The notes beneath the pieces are model-generated. The model did not search any database and was not told the origin of the DNA. It saw only the letters and a program-made list of their open reading frames with translations. DNA of 13,036 nt from NCBI GenBank assembly GCA_021159845.1, contig JAGHDS010000280.1, positions 1 through 13,036 of the forward strand, read 5' to 3'. Positions within the stretch are counted from its first letter, which is position 1; every line of letters begins with the position of its first letter. The stretch is from Anaerolineae bacterium (GTDB lineage Bacteria > Chloroflexota > Anaerolineae > DUEN01). The position numbers were made by a program, and so were the translations under genes. This document shows positions 1 through 6,674 of the stretch, piece by piece.

Positions 1-30
1 AATGGACGGTCGATACCGATGAGCATAAGA

Positions 31-123
31 ACGCAGATGACGCTGATGCACGCAGATCCTCACGGACCATCCAGATTTTGCCCTTTCATCTGCATAGATC
101 GGCTTCTTCTGCGTCATCAGCGT
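31..123. repeat. Inverted pair of degenerate GCAGATGACGC-type repeats
   Basis: Bases 31-58 read as an alternation of ACGCAGATG, ACGCTGATG and ACGCAGATC units. Bases 88-123, read on the minus strand, begin ACGCTGATGACGCAGA and end in GATCTATGCAGAT. The two blocks are therefore imperfect inverted copies about 30 bases apart. The units look like a dispersed intergenic repeat and not protein-coding sequence, because no frame through both copies gives a recognisable protein. Whether this is a genome-wide repeat cannot be judged from one window. Confidence 0.55.
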
Positions 124-222
124 TCACCGACTCTATTTTCGAAGCAGTTACATCCTGGCGTAGCTGTTCACCGCTAGGGTCAGAGAGATTAGCTGTGCCG
201 CTACCACGAGCCGAATCAAGCT

Positions 223-249
223 CCCCTCTCCCAGGCCTGGGAGAAGGGG
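223..249. repeat. CCCC-TCTCCCAGG / CCTGGGAGA-GGGG palindrome
   Basis: TCTCCCAGG (227-235) is followed directly by its exact reverse complement CCTGGGAGA (236-244), an 18-base perfect palindrome. It is extended by CCCC (223-226) against GGGG (246-249) across a single bulged A at 245. Neither strand continues into a T-run, so it does not look like a classical intrinsic terminator. It may be a dispersed palindromic element or a protein-binding site. Confidence 0.55.
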
Positions 250-344
250 GTCTGAGAAATGTGGGCCGTCCGCGGCCCAAGCACCTGGGACTAGACGACT
301 GATACCGAAAGCACCTTCATCCACATCGCCCGCCGAATGTTGGT

Positions 345-390
345 GAAGCCCGGTAAGAGAGACCGGGCTTCTCGGAGAAGCCCGGTCTCT
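345..390. repeat. Three-arm hairpin cluster with a 16-bp perfect stem
   Basis: AGAGACCGGGCTTCTC (358-373) is followed, after one base, by its exact reverse complement GAGAAGCCCGGTCTCT (375-390), a 16-bp stem with almost no loop. Upstream, GAAGCCCGGT (345-354) is an identical copy of 377-386. The central ACCGGGCTTC (362-371) can therefore pair either with the upstream or with the downstream copy, and the two folds exclude each other. There is no T-run on either side. The core CTTCTCG/GAGAAG recurs in the hairpin at 6604-6636, which suggests a palindromic element family. Confidence 0.7.
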
Positions 391-391
391 T

Positions 392-410
392 CCCGGTGTC
401 CATCACCGGG
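392..410. repeat. Small CCCGGTG/CACCGGG hairpin
   Basis: CCCGGTG (392-398) and its exact reverse complement CACCGGG (404-410) flank a five-base loop. It starts two bases after the 16-bp stem ends, so the two could stack in an RNA. The CCCGGT core repeats the arms of the preceding structure. Confidence 0.5.
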
Positions 411-474
411 CCCCCGGCCCACACCGCCTACCGGATGCCAGCGGGATCCAGTAGGAGAGACGAAAGTATCCAAG

Positions 475-510
475 CTCGCGCGAGCGAGGTCCTGGTCTCG
501 CCCGCGCGAG
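475..510 (-). terminator. Long GC-rich hairpin, possible terminator of the sugar isomerase gene
   Basis: CTCGCGCGAGCGAG (475-488) pairs with CTCGCCCGCGCGAG (497-510) at 13 of 14 positions, around an eight-base loop. It lies 65 bases past the stop codon of the minus-strand isomerase gene, where a transcript end would be expected. After the hairpin the minus strand continues CTTGGATACTTT with no clean T-run. Intrinsic termination is thus uncertain, and RNA 3'-end protection is an alternative. Confidence 0.4.
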
Positions 511-574
511 TGCTCAATTCAGGGCAGTTCATGGGAAGAAATATGGCCTTGGTTTCGGTCGGCTCCTGTGGCTG

Positions 575-1498
575 TTATACCTGTATCCGTGCCCAGGCTT
601 GTCGCCAGGCCCGCTTGGTGTTGGCCAGGATCAGGTCCGACGACTCGCCCGCGGCCGGCTTCACCTCAAAACCGACCCACGGCTTCTCATCGGAAACGCC
701 GGGCCGCAGGTATCCGATCTGGAACAGGGCCTGTAGGAACTTTACCAGCTCAGGCACATCATTCTCTCCGCCGGGGAAGCCGAAGCGCGGATGCTGATCT
801 CCATAGGCTTCCCGCCCGGGCACTTTCACACAGTTACCCACATGGATGTGTACCAGATATTCCTGCAGCGTTGACAGCGCCTCAATCGGCGACTCGTTGA
901 GCAGCGGCATGTGACTCAGGTCGTACAGCAAGCCGAAATCGGGAAAATCGGCCCGGATGCGGGCTGCAAACTGAGCTGCCAGGTCGGATGGTCCCAACAA
1001 AGCCTTCTTATCCACATCGCGATCGAAGGTCTCCAACGTCAGAGCAATCCCCTTATCTTGCCCATAGCGGCACAGCTCTCGCACGGAATCAGCGAGCAAG
1101 TCCAGGGCGCGCTCACGATCAGCATCTCCGGGATCGGGGCCAGTCAAGAAGGCCACACGACGGCATCCAAGCTCCGCTGCCTCATCGATACAAGCCTTCA
1201 TGTGCTCGATCGCCCGACGGCGGCCGCCTGGATTCAAATCATTCAAGCTCAGTTTTTGCGTCAACAGCGTGGGCTGGGCCCCGTAACCCAGTTTTAGTCG
1301 GCTTTGCTCGGCGATCCGGCGCACCTGCTCCCGCTCTTTTGCGTCTTTGATCCAGGTGATCTCGACCGCGCCGAAGAAATCGTCCAATGCCAGCTTCGTT
1401 AACGTCTCAGCGATTGGGCCCTCTCCTCCCATGCACTCCGGGAAAGCCATGAAATGAACCACGCTCAGCGTCAACACAGACTCCCAAGGGCGCTCCAT
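575..1498 (-). CDS. Sugar phosphate isomerase/epimerase family protein (xylose isomerase-like TIM barrel)
   Basis: A 307-residue protein of the AP-endonuclease-2/xylose-isomerase-like TIM-barrel superfamily, which uses a divalent metal to isomerise or epimerise sugars or related compounds. The expected metal and active-site positions are visible: E156 in LTLETFD, D193 and H196 in LYDLSH, H217 and H219 in VHIHVGN, H236 in GDQHPRFG and E278 in FEVKP. The substrate cannot be read from the sequence. The frame is open to 1669, but I chose ATG 1498 because AGGAGG sits seven bases before it (1506-1511) and the 57 extra residues look non-coding and would cross the promoter. A consensus promoter lies just upstream, suggesting strong expression. 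The gene stands alone, divergent from the calcium ATPase. It is cytoplasmic, with no signal peptide. The family call is firm; the exact reaction is unknown. Confidence 0.85.
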   Translation of the reverse strand: MERPWESVLTLSVVHFMAFPECMGGEGPIAETLTKLALDDFFGAVEITWIKDAKEREQVRRIAEQSRLKLGYGAQPTLLTQKLSLNDLNPGGRRRAIEHMKACIDEAAELGCRRVAFLTGPDPGDADRERALDLLADSVRELCRYGQDKGIALTLETFDRDVDKKALLGPSDLAAQFAARIRADFPDFGLLYDLSHMPLLNESPIEALSTLQEYLVHIHVGNCVKVPGREAYGDQHPRFGFPGGENDVPELVKFLQALFQIGYLRPGVSDEKPWVGFEVKPAAGESSDLILANTKRAWRQAWARIQV

Positions 1499-1535
1499 GA
1501 TTTGTCCTCCTATGGGGTAATACCTTGTTAAAGGG

Positions 1536-1564
1536 ATTATAAAGGTGCGCGAAAGGGGTGTCAA
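1536..1564 (-). promoter_or_regulatory. Perfect sigma-70-type promoter of the sugar isomerase gene
   Basis: On the minus strand TTGACA (1564-1559) and TATAAT (1541-1536) are separated by exactly 17 bases, a full match to the housekeeping consensus. The predicted transcript start is near 1529, which gives a leader of about 31 bases containing the AGGAGG site of the isomerase gene. Both boxes match 6 of 6 and the placement is right, so this is the best-supported regulatory site in the window. Activity itself is inferred. Confidence 0.85.
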
Positions 1565-1685
1565 CCTGAAATGGCAGATCCATCGTGAGCGACAAGCGCC
1601 CCTTCCCCCCATCCAACAGAATCGGCAAGGGGATAGTCCGTCATCGAGGTGGTACTTCCTGCTCACCATGCCGTCTCGCCATCAT

Positions 1686-1701
1686 GATAATGCTCATTAC
1701 C
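1686..1701. promoter_or_regulatory. Inverted repeat overlapping the ATPase -35 region, possible operator
   Basis: GATAATG (1686-1692) and CATTACC (1695-1701) form an inverted repeat with two central bases and one mismatch; the inner TAATG/CATTA is exact. It overlaps the likely -35 of the calcium ATPase promoter, and an 8-base palindrome ATCATGAT (1681-1688) adjoins it. The AT-rich GATAAT half-site resembles sites bound by Fur-family metal regulators, but that is resemblance only. No regulator gene is in the window. Confidence 0.35.
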
Positions 1702-1726
1702 CTCCTGGGAGATTGTGTCATATAAT
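1697..1726 (+). promoter_or_regulatory. Promoter of the calcium ATPase gene
   Basis: A perfect TATAAT at 1721-1726 is preceded by TTACCC at 1697-1702, an 18-base spacing with a poor -35 match (3 of 6). The predicted start of transcription is 1732-1734, on top of the ATG at 1732. The weak -35 and the inverted repeat over it would fit a regulated promoter. The -10 is convincing; the -35 is not. Confidence 0.55.
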
Positions 1727-1731
1727 CAATA

Positions 1732-4599
1732 ATGCGTGTGGATACCAAGACCACGGGGGAAGGATCTTTGAATATCCAGAGACAAAACGTACAGAGTCAC
1801 TCATCCGATATAACCTCCCATCCGACCCAGGATGGGGAGTGGCATACCATGCCTGCCACCGAGGTGGCGGATGCCTTACGTACCCATTATCAGAATGGGC
1901 TCTCCTCTGCGGAGGCCGCGGCCCGGCTCCAGACTTATGGCCCGAATGAGTTGCAAACTGCGCCTCGCCCCGGATTCTTATCCCGCCTTTGGGAGCAGTT
2001 CAATAACTTCCTTATGCTCATGCTGGTTGCTGCCAGTATCATCTCTCTGCTTCTTGGGGATGTCATCGAAGCTGGGGCGATCATGGCCATTGTGTTGCTC
2101 AACGCCATCCTCGGTATCATCCAGGAATCACGGGCAGAGGAAGCATTGGCGGCGCTCAAGAAAATGAGCGCCCCTGAGGCCCATGTCATCCGCGATGGCC
2201 GGCAGACGACCATCCCCGCCCGTGAGGTCGTTCCGGGCGACATCGTTCTCCTGGAGACGGGAAACTACGTCCCTGCCGATCTTCGGCTGATCGAAGCCGT
2301 CAACCTGCGCATCGATGAGTCCGCCCTCACCGGTGAGTCCGTGCCCGTCTCCAAGCGGGCGGATGTCACACTGGACCGTGACATCCCTCTGGGGGACCGC
2401 AGCAACACGGCATTCACATCGACGGTCGTCACCTACGGTCGGGGCCGCGGGATCGTTGTGGATACGGGTATGCGTACCCAGATCGGCCTTATAGCCCGGA
2501 TGCTCCAATCCACGAGGAACGAGCCCACCCCGCTTCAGGTGAAACTGGAGCAGTTGGGGAGGACTCTAGGGTGGGGAGCGTTGGCCATCTGTGCGTTGGT
2601 CTTCGGGATTGGCTGGCTGCGTGGCGGTGATCCGCTGGAAATGTTCATCGTCGCTGTCAGCTTGGCGATCGCGGCCGTGCCAGAAGGATTGCCCGCCGTG
2701 GTCACCATCTCGCTGGCGCTGGGTATGCAACGCATGATCCGACGCCACGCGCTCATCCGCAGCCTGCCGGCCGTGGAAGCGCTGGGGTCGACCACCGTTA
2801 TCTGCTCGGACAAGACGGGAACACTAACGCAGAACGAGATGACGGTAGTACGCCTCTACGCTGACGAGATGCTGGTTACCGTCACGGGTGAGGGATATAC
2901 TCCCGAGGGGAAATTCCTACACGAGGGCAGGGAGATCAACCCGCGCGATTATCCCGCCATTCAACTACTGTTGCGCGGCGCAGCGCTATGCAACGACGCC
3001 TATTTGGAGACCTCCGGTACCCAGGATGGGCATCGCGTCTACCGCATGATCGGCGATCCGACGGAAGGCGCCCTGGTCGTCGCGGCCGCCAAGGCCGGGC
3101 TGTGGAAGCCCACGATGGAGGAGGAAACACCTCGCGTGGGGGAGATCCCCTTCGAGTCCGAGCGCAAACGCATGACGACCATCCACGAGGTAGAGCTCCA
3201 CGACGAGATGGCGCGCGTTTTCCCCTCTTTGGCTGGTGATCACCGCGAAGCCACGACGTATATCGCCTTCGTGAAGGGCGCTCCTGACCTCGTCCTCGAT
3301 CAATGCACGCGTTGGTATCATGAGGGCCAGGAAGTTCCCCTGACCGACGCGGATCGGGAGCGCTTTCTCCAAGTCAACAGGGAAATGGCAAGCGACGCGC
3401 TACGTATGCTTGCCGTGGCTTATCGTGAGCTGGATGAAGTACCGGACGAGCCAGATGCCCAGGCAGTGGAACGCGATCTGACCTTCATTGGGCTGGTGGG
3501 GATGATAGACCCCGCCCGACCGGAAGTAAAACCGGCCATCGAGACAGCCCGCAGAGCCGGGATCAAGACGGTGATGATCACGGGCGACTACCCGGAGACG
3601 GCCGTAACCATCGCCCGAGAGATCGGACTGCTGCGTCCCAATGGCCGCGTGGTCACCGGCACGGAACTCGACCAGCTCTCCGACGAGACCCTGGTGAACG
3701 TCGTCGATGAGATCGACGTGTACGCCAGGACATCCCCGCAACACAAGGTGCGCATTGTCGATGCGCTCAAGGCCCGCAATCACATCACCGCCATGACAGG
3801 CGATGGCGTTAATGATGCTCCGGCGCTCAAGCGAGCGGATATCGGCATAGCTATGGGGATCACCGGCACCGACGTGGCCAAGGAGACGGCCGACATGGTG
3901 CTCACCGACGATAACTACGCCTCCATCGTCGCTGCGGTGGAGGAAGGCCGCGTCATCTACTCCAACATTCACAAGTTCGTGTATTACCTGCTGTCCTGCA
4001 ACGTGGGTGAGATCCTCATCATCTTCATAGCCACCCTGGCCGGGCTGCCACTGCCCCTCACGGCCATTCAGCTTCTGTGGCTCAACCTGCTCACCGACGG
4101 CGCCCCAGCTCTGGCCCTGGGGCTGGAGAAGGGTGATCCCGATATCATGGAGCAACCGCCGCGGCCGCCGGACGAACCCGTCATCAACCGGGACATGGTC
4201 ATCGGCATCGTGGTGCAGAGCTTAGCCATCATGACAGCTACACTGGGAGCGTTTCTGCTGGGGAACCCCTTCAACCCGGCTACCCTGGACATCGCCGAAA
4301 GCATGGCCTTCACCACACTTACACTTTCGGAGCTCCTGCGAGCCTACACAACCCGGTCCGAACGCTATCCTCTGTACCGCATCGGCATATTCTCCAACAA
4401 GTACATGCAATATGCCGTGCTGGCGTCACTGGCCTTGCTTCTCCTGGTGCTTTATGTACCGTTCTTGAACCCGATCTTCAACACATGGCCGTTATCAGTG
4501 AAGCAGTGGCTCGAGATACTGCCGCTCATCTTCTTACCCGCTGCTACGGCAGAGATTACCAAATTAATCTTATATCGCCGCCGGGCTCATCCAGCTTGA
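1732..4599 (+). CDS. SERCA-like P-type (IIA) calcium-transporting ATPase
   Basis: A 955-residue inner-membrane pump predicted to expel Ca2+ (or Mn2+) using ATP. In order: cation-ATPase N-terminal domain (about 36-90, starting EWHTM), helices M1-M2 (92-130), actuator domain with TGES at 200-203, M4 with PEGLP at 317-321, phosphorylation motif DKTGT with Asp360, nucleotide domain with KGAPD at 515-519, hinge motifs TGDYPE (617-622) and TGDGVND (689-695), then M5-M10 (about 743-946). Ion ligands of both SERCA sites appear present: E318 in M4, N757 and E760 in M5, N785, T788 and D789 in M6. The start is uncertain. ATG 1732 lies on the predicted transcript start; TTG 1768 has a purine-rich stretch, but too close; ATG 1849 has GGGGAG nine bases upstream but would lose the EWH motif. 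It is the first gene of a likely three-gene plus-strand group. Confidence 0.93.
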   Translation: MRVDTKTTGEGSLNIQRQNVQSHSSDITSHPTQDGEWHTMPATEVADALRTHYQNGLSSAEAAARLQTYGPNELQTAPRPGFLSRLWEQFNNFLMLMLVAASIISLLLGDVIEAGAIMAIVLLNAILGIIQESRAEEALAALKKMSAPEAHVIRDGRQTTIPAREVVPGDIVLLETGNYVPADLRLIEAVNLRIDESALTGESVPVSKRADVTLDRDIPLGDRSNTAFTSTVVTYGRGRGIVVDTGMRTQIGLIARMLQSTRNEPTPLQVKLEQLGRTLGWGALAICALVFGIGWLRGGDPLEMFIVAVSLAIAAVPEGLPAVVTISLALGMQRMIRRHALIRSLPAVEALGSTTVICSDKTGTLTQNEMTVVRLYADEMLVTVTGEGYTPEGKFLHEGREINPRDYPAIQLLLRGAALCNDAYLETSGTQDGHRVYRMIGDPTEGALVVAAAKAGLWKPTMEEETPRVGEIPFESERKRMTTIHEVELHDEMARVFPSLAGDHREATTYIAFVKGAPDLVLDQCTRWYHEGQEVPLTDADRERFLQVNREMASDALRMLAVAYRELDEVPDEPDAQAVERDLTFIGLVGMIDPARPEVKPAIETARRAGIKTVMITGDYPETAVTIAREIGLLRPNGRVVTGTELDQLSDETLVNVVDEIDVYARTSPQHKVRIVDALKARNHITAMTGDGVNDAPALKRADIGIAMGITGTDVAKETADMVLTDDNYASIVAAVEEGRVIYSNIHKFVYYLLSCNVGEILIIFIATLAGLPLPLTAIQLLWLNLLTDGAPALALGLEKGDPDIMEQPPRPPDEPVINRDMVIGIVVQSLAIMTATLGAFLLGNPFNPATLDIAESMAFTTLTLSELLRAYTTRSERYPLYRIGIFSNKYMQYAVLASLALLLLVLYVPFLNPIFNTWPLSVKQWLEILPLIFLPAATAEITKLILYRRRAHPA

Positions 4600-4642
4600 C
4601 ATAGCGCGCGAAGCAGGTTATCCTGGCTGCAAGGCCAGCCGG

Positions 4643-5419
4643 TTGTTATCTCATTCACGGGCATGTAATTGGATCGTGGGCGCGAACGAGCCTTTGCCAC
4701 CATTTCTCGATTACGACCCGGATGCCATTGATCCTGAGGAACAGGCACGCCTGGAACTCGGGCCGTATTATGAACCTCCAGCCACTCGCGCGGCACGCAG
4801 AAAGCGCATCGTCCGCAAGAGGAGGCGGTGGAGGCGATATCTGGTTCTCATTACCGTAGCCTGGGTTTTCCTATATGTGCCCTTTGCCCTCGCATGGATC
4901 ATTACAGGCCGGCGTCCTCTGGATTTCGTCTTTCATCTTCTCCCATCAGCCTGGCTGTGGGATGTGTGGGCTGTGCATACCCTCGCTGTAGTTGGGGGAT
5001 GGGGGTGGCTGTGGGGACGGGCCGAGTGGCTCCGACGCCAGCGGAGGAAGAGGCTTCGGGAAGCTCGCACACTGGCCCAGCTCCTCCAGCTAACCCCCAG
5101 CGAGTTCGAGGAGTGGACGGGAGAGCTGTTTCGTCGTCACGGCTATCGCGTGGTCAACACGCCTGACACGGCCGATCATGGGATTGATCTCCTCGTCTAC
5201 CGCGATGGCGAGCGCGGCGTCGTTCAATGCAAGCGCTATCGCGGTACCGTGGGCGAGCCGATCGTGCGCGATCTATTCGGTGTGATTATGCATGATGGAG
5301 CCGATCGCGGCTACCTGGTGACCACCGGACATATCTCCCGCCAGGCGCGCCGATGGGCGCGCGGCCGTCCCATTGAACTCATCGATGGTGAGCGGCTCGT
5401 TCAATTAGCAATGGAGTAA
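4643..5419 (+). CDS. Membrane-anchored Mrr-like restriction endonuclease family protein
   Basis: A protein of up to 258 residues: an acidic then strongly basic N-terminal part (RRKRIVRKRRRWRR, 52-65), two hydrophobic segments (about 66-87 and 102-124), another basic stretch (130-142) and a C-terminal Mrr-type nuclease domain (about 151-254). The domain starts TPSEFEEWTGELFRRHGY and carries the core of the PD-(D/E)xK superfamily: E161, D182 in DHGIDLLV, and Q195 with K197 in VVQCKRYR. By family knowledge it should be a metal-dependent DNA nuclease, here tethered to the inner face of the membrane; its target is unknown. TTG 4643 has AAGG upstream; GTG 4676 and TTG 4694 are in-frame alternatives, so the first 17 residues are uncertain. 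It starts 43 bases after the ATPase and ends 10 before mltG. No methyltransferase is nearby, which argues against a classical restriction-modification pair. Confidence 0.85.
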   Translation: MLSHSRACNWIVGANEPLPPFLDYDPDAIDPEEQARLELGPYYEPPATRAARRKRIVRKRRRWRRYLVLITVAWVFLYVPFALAWIITGRRPLDFVFHLLPSAWLWDVWAVHTLAVVGGWGWLWGRAEWLRRQRRKRLREARTLAQLLQLTPSEFEEWTGELFRRHGYRVVNTPDTADHGIDLLVYRDGERGVVQCKRYRGTVGEPIVRDLFGVIMHDGADRGYLVTTGHISRQARRWARGRPIELIDGERLVQLAME

Positions 5420-5429
5420 CTTCACTTTC

Positions 5430-6551
5430 ATGGGCGATTCATCCCCTCACGCGGCAGCACGATTCCTATTCCTCTCGCTGGTCCTTCTGGCCTCAATCTG
5501 GCTTTGTGCCTGTCGGCCCGATGCAGCCAGCAGGACGTTATCCGACGCGGCGCTGGCGGTCTATATCCGCGCCAACGATGAGAAGCTCACTCAGCCCGCT
5601 GACATGAAGGGCACGCCGATATCCTTCATCATAGAGCCGGGCGAGCCGGTAACCTCGGTTGCGAACCGGCTACAGGCCGCCGGGCTCATCACAGACGCCA
5701 CACTGTTCCGTCGATACCTACGCTACCGCCATCTGGACACCAACATCCAGGCGGGCGAGTTTGAACTCTCCCCTAAGATGTCCATGATGGAAATCGCTCT
5801 GCGATTACAACACGGATACGCGGCCGGGACGCTCGTCACCATCCCAGAAGGGTGGCGGGCGGAGCAAATCGCCGAGATGCTGACGCGAATGGGGATTATG
5901 GATGGCACCGCCTTCCTGCGAATGGTCAAAGATGGAGCCACTGTCGCGTTGCGATTGGGGACCTACGATTTTCTCGACGATATGCCCCCAGGTGCGTCCC
6001 TGGAGGGATACCTGTTCCCGGATACCTATGAGCTGCCCGAGAAGCCACAGCCGGAAGATCTGCTCCGCCGAATGTTGGATAACTTCCAACGACGAGCAGG
6101 GCCTCTGCTGGCAGGCGCTCCGTACCCGGATGGGCTAACCGCTCACCAGGTGCTGACGCTGGCCTCCATCGTCGAACGAGAGGCTGTGCTTCCGGAGGAG
6201 CGCCCATTGATCGCCGGAGTATATCTCAACCGGCTGCGCCAGGGTATGCGACTGGAGGCCGACCCTACCGTGCAATACGCGATGGGATACCAGCCCGCGA
6301 CGGGGAGATGGTGGAAAACGCCAGTGTCGTTGGAGGAGTACGCGGCGGTCAACTCCCCTTACAATACGTACTTGCACAGGGGACTTCCCCCAGGCCCCAT
6401 CTGCAATCCAGGGCTGGATGCCATCAAGGCCGTATTGGTACCAGAGCGAAGCGATTACCTCTACTTCGTCGCTCGCGGCGATGGGTCTCATGTGTTCGCG
6501 CGCACGTATGAGAAGCACGTGCGAAACGTCCGCAAGTATCTGGGAAGATGA
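5430..6551 (+). CDS. mltG: Endolytic murein transglycosylase MltG (YceG-like)
   Basis: A 373-residue envelope protein that, by family, cuts nascent glycan strands of peptidoglycan and helps set their length. The N-terminus has one hydrophobic segment (11-28) ending LCAC, so C28 could be a lipidation site; MltG is more often held by a plain transmembrane helix. A LysM-like part follows at about 64-98 (FIIEPGEPVTSVANRL), then the YceG domain. The catalytic glutamate is E249 in LASIVEREA, and the family motifs LEADPTVQYA (275-284) and NSPYNTYLHRGLPPGPICNPG (308-328) are complete. Length fits the family. ATG 5430 begins 10 bases after the nuclease gene. The only purine-rich site, GGAG at 5413-5416, is 13 bases away, so initiation may depend on translation of the gene before it. 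Confidence 0.93.
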   Translation: MGDSSPHAAARFLFLSLVLLASIWLCACRPDAASRTLSDAALAVYIRANDEKLTQPADMKGTPISFIIEPGEPVTSVANRLQAAGLITDATLFRRYLRYRHLDTNIQAGEFELSPKMSMMEIALRLQHGYAAGTLVTIPEGWRAEQIAEMLTRMGIMDGTAFLRMVKDGATVALRLGTYDFLDDMPPGASLEGYLFPDTYELPEKPQPEDLLRRMLDNFQRRAGPLLAGAPYPDGLTAHQVLTLASIVEREAVLPEERPLIAGVYLNRLRQGMRLEADPTVQYAMGYQPATGRWWKTPVSLEEYAAVNSPYNTYLHRGLPPGPICNPGLDAIKAVLVPERSDYLYFVARGDGSHVFARTYEKHVRNVRKYLGR

Positions 6552-6603
6552 TCTGAGGCTTCCGGCAAGCAGGCGCGCTCTTACAGGAAAGGATACGCGT
6601 AAA

Positions 6604-6636
6604 AGAACCCCGACTTCCTCGAGAAGCCGGGGTTCT
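6604..6636 (-). terminator. Intrinsic terminator of the galactokinase transcript
   Basis: AGAACCCCG (6604-6612) pairs perfectly with CGGGGTTCT (6628-6636), and CTTC (6614-6617) with GAAG (6623-6626) inside it after one A/C mismatch. On the minus strand the stem is followed by TTTTACGCG, so termination fits the galactokinase gene, whose stop is 38 bases before it. For the convergent mltG transcript the stem is also present but no T-run follows, so it may act in both directions less efficiently. The core resembles the palindrome at 358-390. Confidence 0.75.
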
Positions 6637-6674
6637 CCGATATGAAAAGCTTGGAGGATGATGTCGGAACCGGA

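Larger units (their letters stand above)
1..574. other. Gene-free, hairpin-dense intergenic region
   Basis: I see no convincing protein gene in these 574 bases. The open frames present have no recognisable domain, and those past 575 lie antisense to the sugar isomerase gene. The stretch instead holds repeated and self-complementary sequence: an inverted pair of GCAGATGACGC-type repeats near the left edge, a CTCCCAGG/CCTGGGAG palindrome, a three-arm hairpin cluster, a small CCCGGTG/CACCGGG hairpin and a long GC-rich hairpin. It lies downstream of the minus-strand isomerase gene, so part of it may serve as that gene's 3' untranslated region and terminator. The left edge may also hold the tail of an upstream intergenic region. 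Confidence 0.7.

Noticed and set aside
1..574. CRISPR array or integration site
   Set aside because: The repeats are few, degenerate and partly inverted, with no regular spacers, and no cas or integrase gene is present.
337..900. Plus-strand open frames of 187 and 133 codons
   Set aside because: They run through the hairpin cluster and then antisense to the sugar isomerase gene; the translations are low-complexity, rich in Arg, Pro and Ser, with no domain.
911..1350. Two plus-strand frames of 128 and 120 codons
   Set aside because: They are fully antisense to conserved isomerase sequence and have no recognisable motif.
1499..1669. N-terminal extension of the sugar isomerase
   Set aside because: It would cover the consensus promoter and ribosome site, and its residues do not resemble the family.
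3400..4155. 251-codon minus-strand frame
   Set aside because: It is the antisense shadow of the most conserved part of the calcium ATPase, and its translation is His/Gly/Asp-rich without a domain.
4600..4642. CTGGC/GCCAG hairpin between the ATPase and nuclease genes
   Set aside because: The stem is only 5 bp with no T-run, too weak to call a terminator.
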